DNA of 64,000 nucleotides from DASZIT01 sp963770635 (GTDB lineage Bacteria; Actinomycetota; Acidimicrobiia; Acidimicrobiales; RAAP-2): contig CAVYQI010000004.1 of assembly GCA_963770635.1 (NCBI GenBank), positions 434,001 to 498,000 on the forward strand. Direction: 5' to 3'. Of the stretch, positions 63,468-64,000 are shown piece after piece. Both the position numbers and the translations under genes were made by a program. The notes under the pieces are model-generated. The model was not told where the DNA came from and did not search any database. It was given only the letters and a program-made list of their open reading frames with translations. The number at the start of each line of letters is the position of its first letter. Positions within the stretch are counted from its first letter, which is position 1.

Positions 63468-64000
63468 CCCTGGCCATCGCCCTCGGACTTCTTGCCGTCC
63501 TTCTGTTTGGCCCGGCCGGGATCATCCTGGAGCGTTCGAAGTGGCCCTCACGCGCACCCCGCGCCGCCATCGCCTTGTGGCAGTCCATCGGCCTCGCCGG
63601 CGGACTCGCCGCCATTGGCGCCGGGCTGGCCGTCACCATCGCTCCGCTTCACACCGGTCTGACCTCCGGCCTCGGGCACCTGGTGACACAAGGCCTCGGT
63701 GGGCATCCACTGGCGGGACTGGGGTTGAACGGAGCGTTGGGCCTGACGCTGGCCGCCGACGTGGGAATCGTGCTGGCCGGGGGAATGGCGCTCACCTCCT
63801 GGCGGACACTCCGCGCCCGGTCCCGTCACCGTCACTTGCTCGACCTGGTCAGCATTCGCTCCGATCGAGCCCCCGGAGCTCTGTTGCTCGACCATCCCGA
63901 TGCCACCGCTTACTGCCTTCCGGGGCTGCGCTCCCGGATCGTCCTCAGCGCCGGCACCTTGGGTCTGCTCGAGTCGAACGAGTTGGCCGCGGTCATGGCC
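63464..64000 (+). CDS. M56-family (BlaR1-like) membrane metallopeptidase, 3' end missing
   Basis: 179 residues from the GTG at 63464 to the window end, no stop reached. Two to three amino-terminal membrane helices, then the cytoplasmic strand region DATAYCLPGLRSRIVLSAGT and LLESNELAAVMA, which is where the HExxH zinc motif follows in this family, just past the window. It should cleave or respond with the BlaI partner, as in the Rv1846c-Rv1845c pair of M. tuberculosis. Confidence 0.88.
   Translation, partial: MTLAIALGLLAVLLFGPAGIILERSKWPSRAPRAAIALWQSIGLAGGLAAIGAGLAVTIAPLHTGLTSGLGHLVTQGLGGHPLAGLGLNGALGLTLAADVGIVLAGGMALTSWRTLRARSRHRHLLDLVSIRSDRAPGALLLDHPDATAYCLPGLRSRIVLSAGTLGLLESNELAAVMA

Overview
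The window is high-GC DNA from an actinobacterium. I infer the class Acidimicrobiia. The grounds are gene content (F420-type Ddn-like and LLM oxidoreductases, Ku/LigD end joining, MetE, a BlaI/M56 pair, TetR-flanked amidohydrolase and sulfotransferase clusters) and a large secreted protein ending in YWLVASDGGIFAFGDA-type repeats, which I associate with that class. No rRNA, tRNA, CRISPR array, transposase or phage gene was seen.

Layout. 1-12 kb: the end of an aldehyde dehydrogenase, a MarR regulator coupled to a heterodimeric ABC exporter, a Ddn-like protein, a DUF899 protein, a P450, a frameshifted amidohydrolase, aquaporin Z and a duplicated-domain lipoprotein. 12-20 kb: metE, an ATP-grasp plus radical-SAM operon whose radical-SAM product ends in a CCSEP motif, nfuA, a DUF169 protein, pdxH and a small membrane protein. 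19.7-23.1 kb: an NHEJ set with ku facing a split LigD (polymerase and phosphoesterase-ligase on separate overlapping genes). 24-26 kb: a TetR-controlled three-gene operon behind a large double operator. 26-33.6 kb: a GAF/SpoIIE phosphatase, the 1261-residue repeat protein and cysQ. 33.6-39 kb: DUF1214, sulfotransferase, TetR and two amidohydrolases.

39-50 kb is a potassium island. Downstream of a divergent promoter lie a 27-codon ORF, a KdpF-like ORF, kdpA, kdpB, kdpC, a kinase-less KdpD and a KimA-like K+ permease, packed as one operon. On the other side lie a DUF4118-GAF histidine kinase, kdpE and a second kinase-less DUF4118 protein. Between them is a direct repeat with 11-bp period, suitable for KdpE, over the expected -35 of the kdp operon. 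A TMEM175-type K+ channel lies near 55 kb. 50-64 kb: an LLM oxidoreductase, PadR/PhyH, a DGPF/ECF42 sigma pair with a matching promoter, Gfo/Idh/MocA and VOC genes, an epoxide hydrolase, a methyltransferase, a CsoR-controlled permease, a glutamine-amidotransferase-like hydrolase, CtaG/SCO copper-assembly genes and a BlaI/M56 pair cut by the window end.

Quality warning. About 50 single-base frame breaks cluster at 14.9-18.6 kb and 33.6-46.7 kb, with isolated ones near 9.6 and 21.3 kb. Long stretches (1-9.5, 22-33.5 and 46.9-64 kb) have none. The broken genes keep family motifs across the frames, so most are given here as one gene with frameshifts, probably consensus errors rather than decay.
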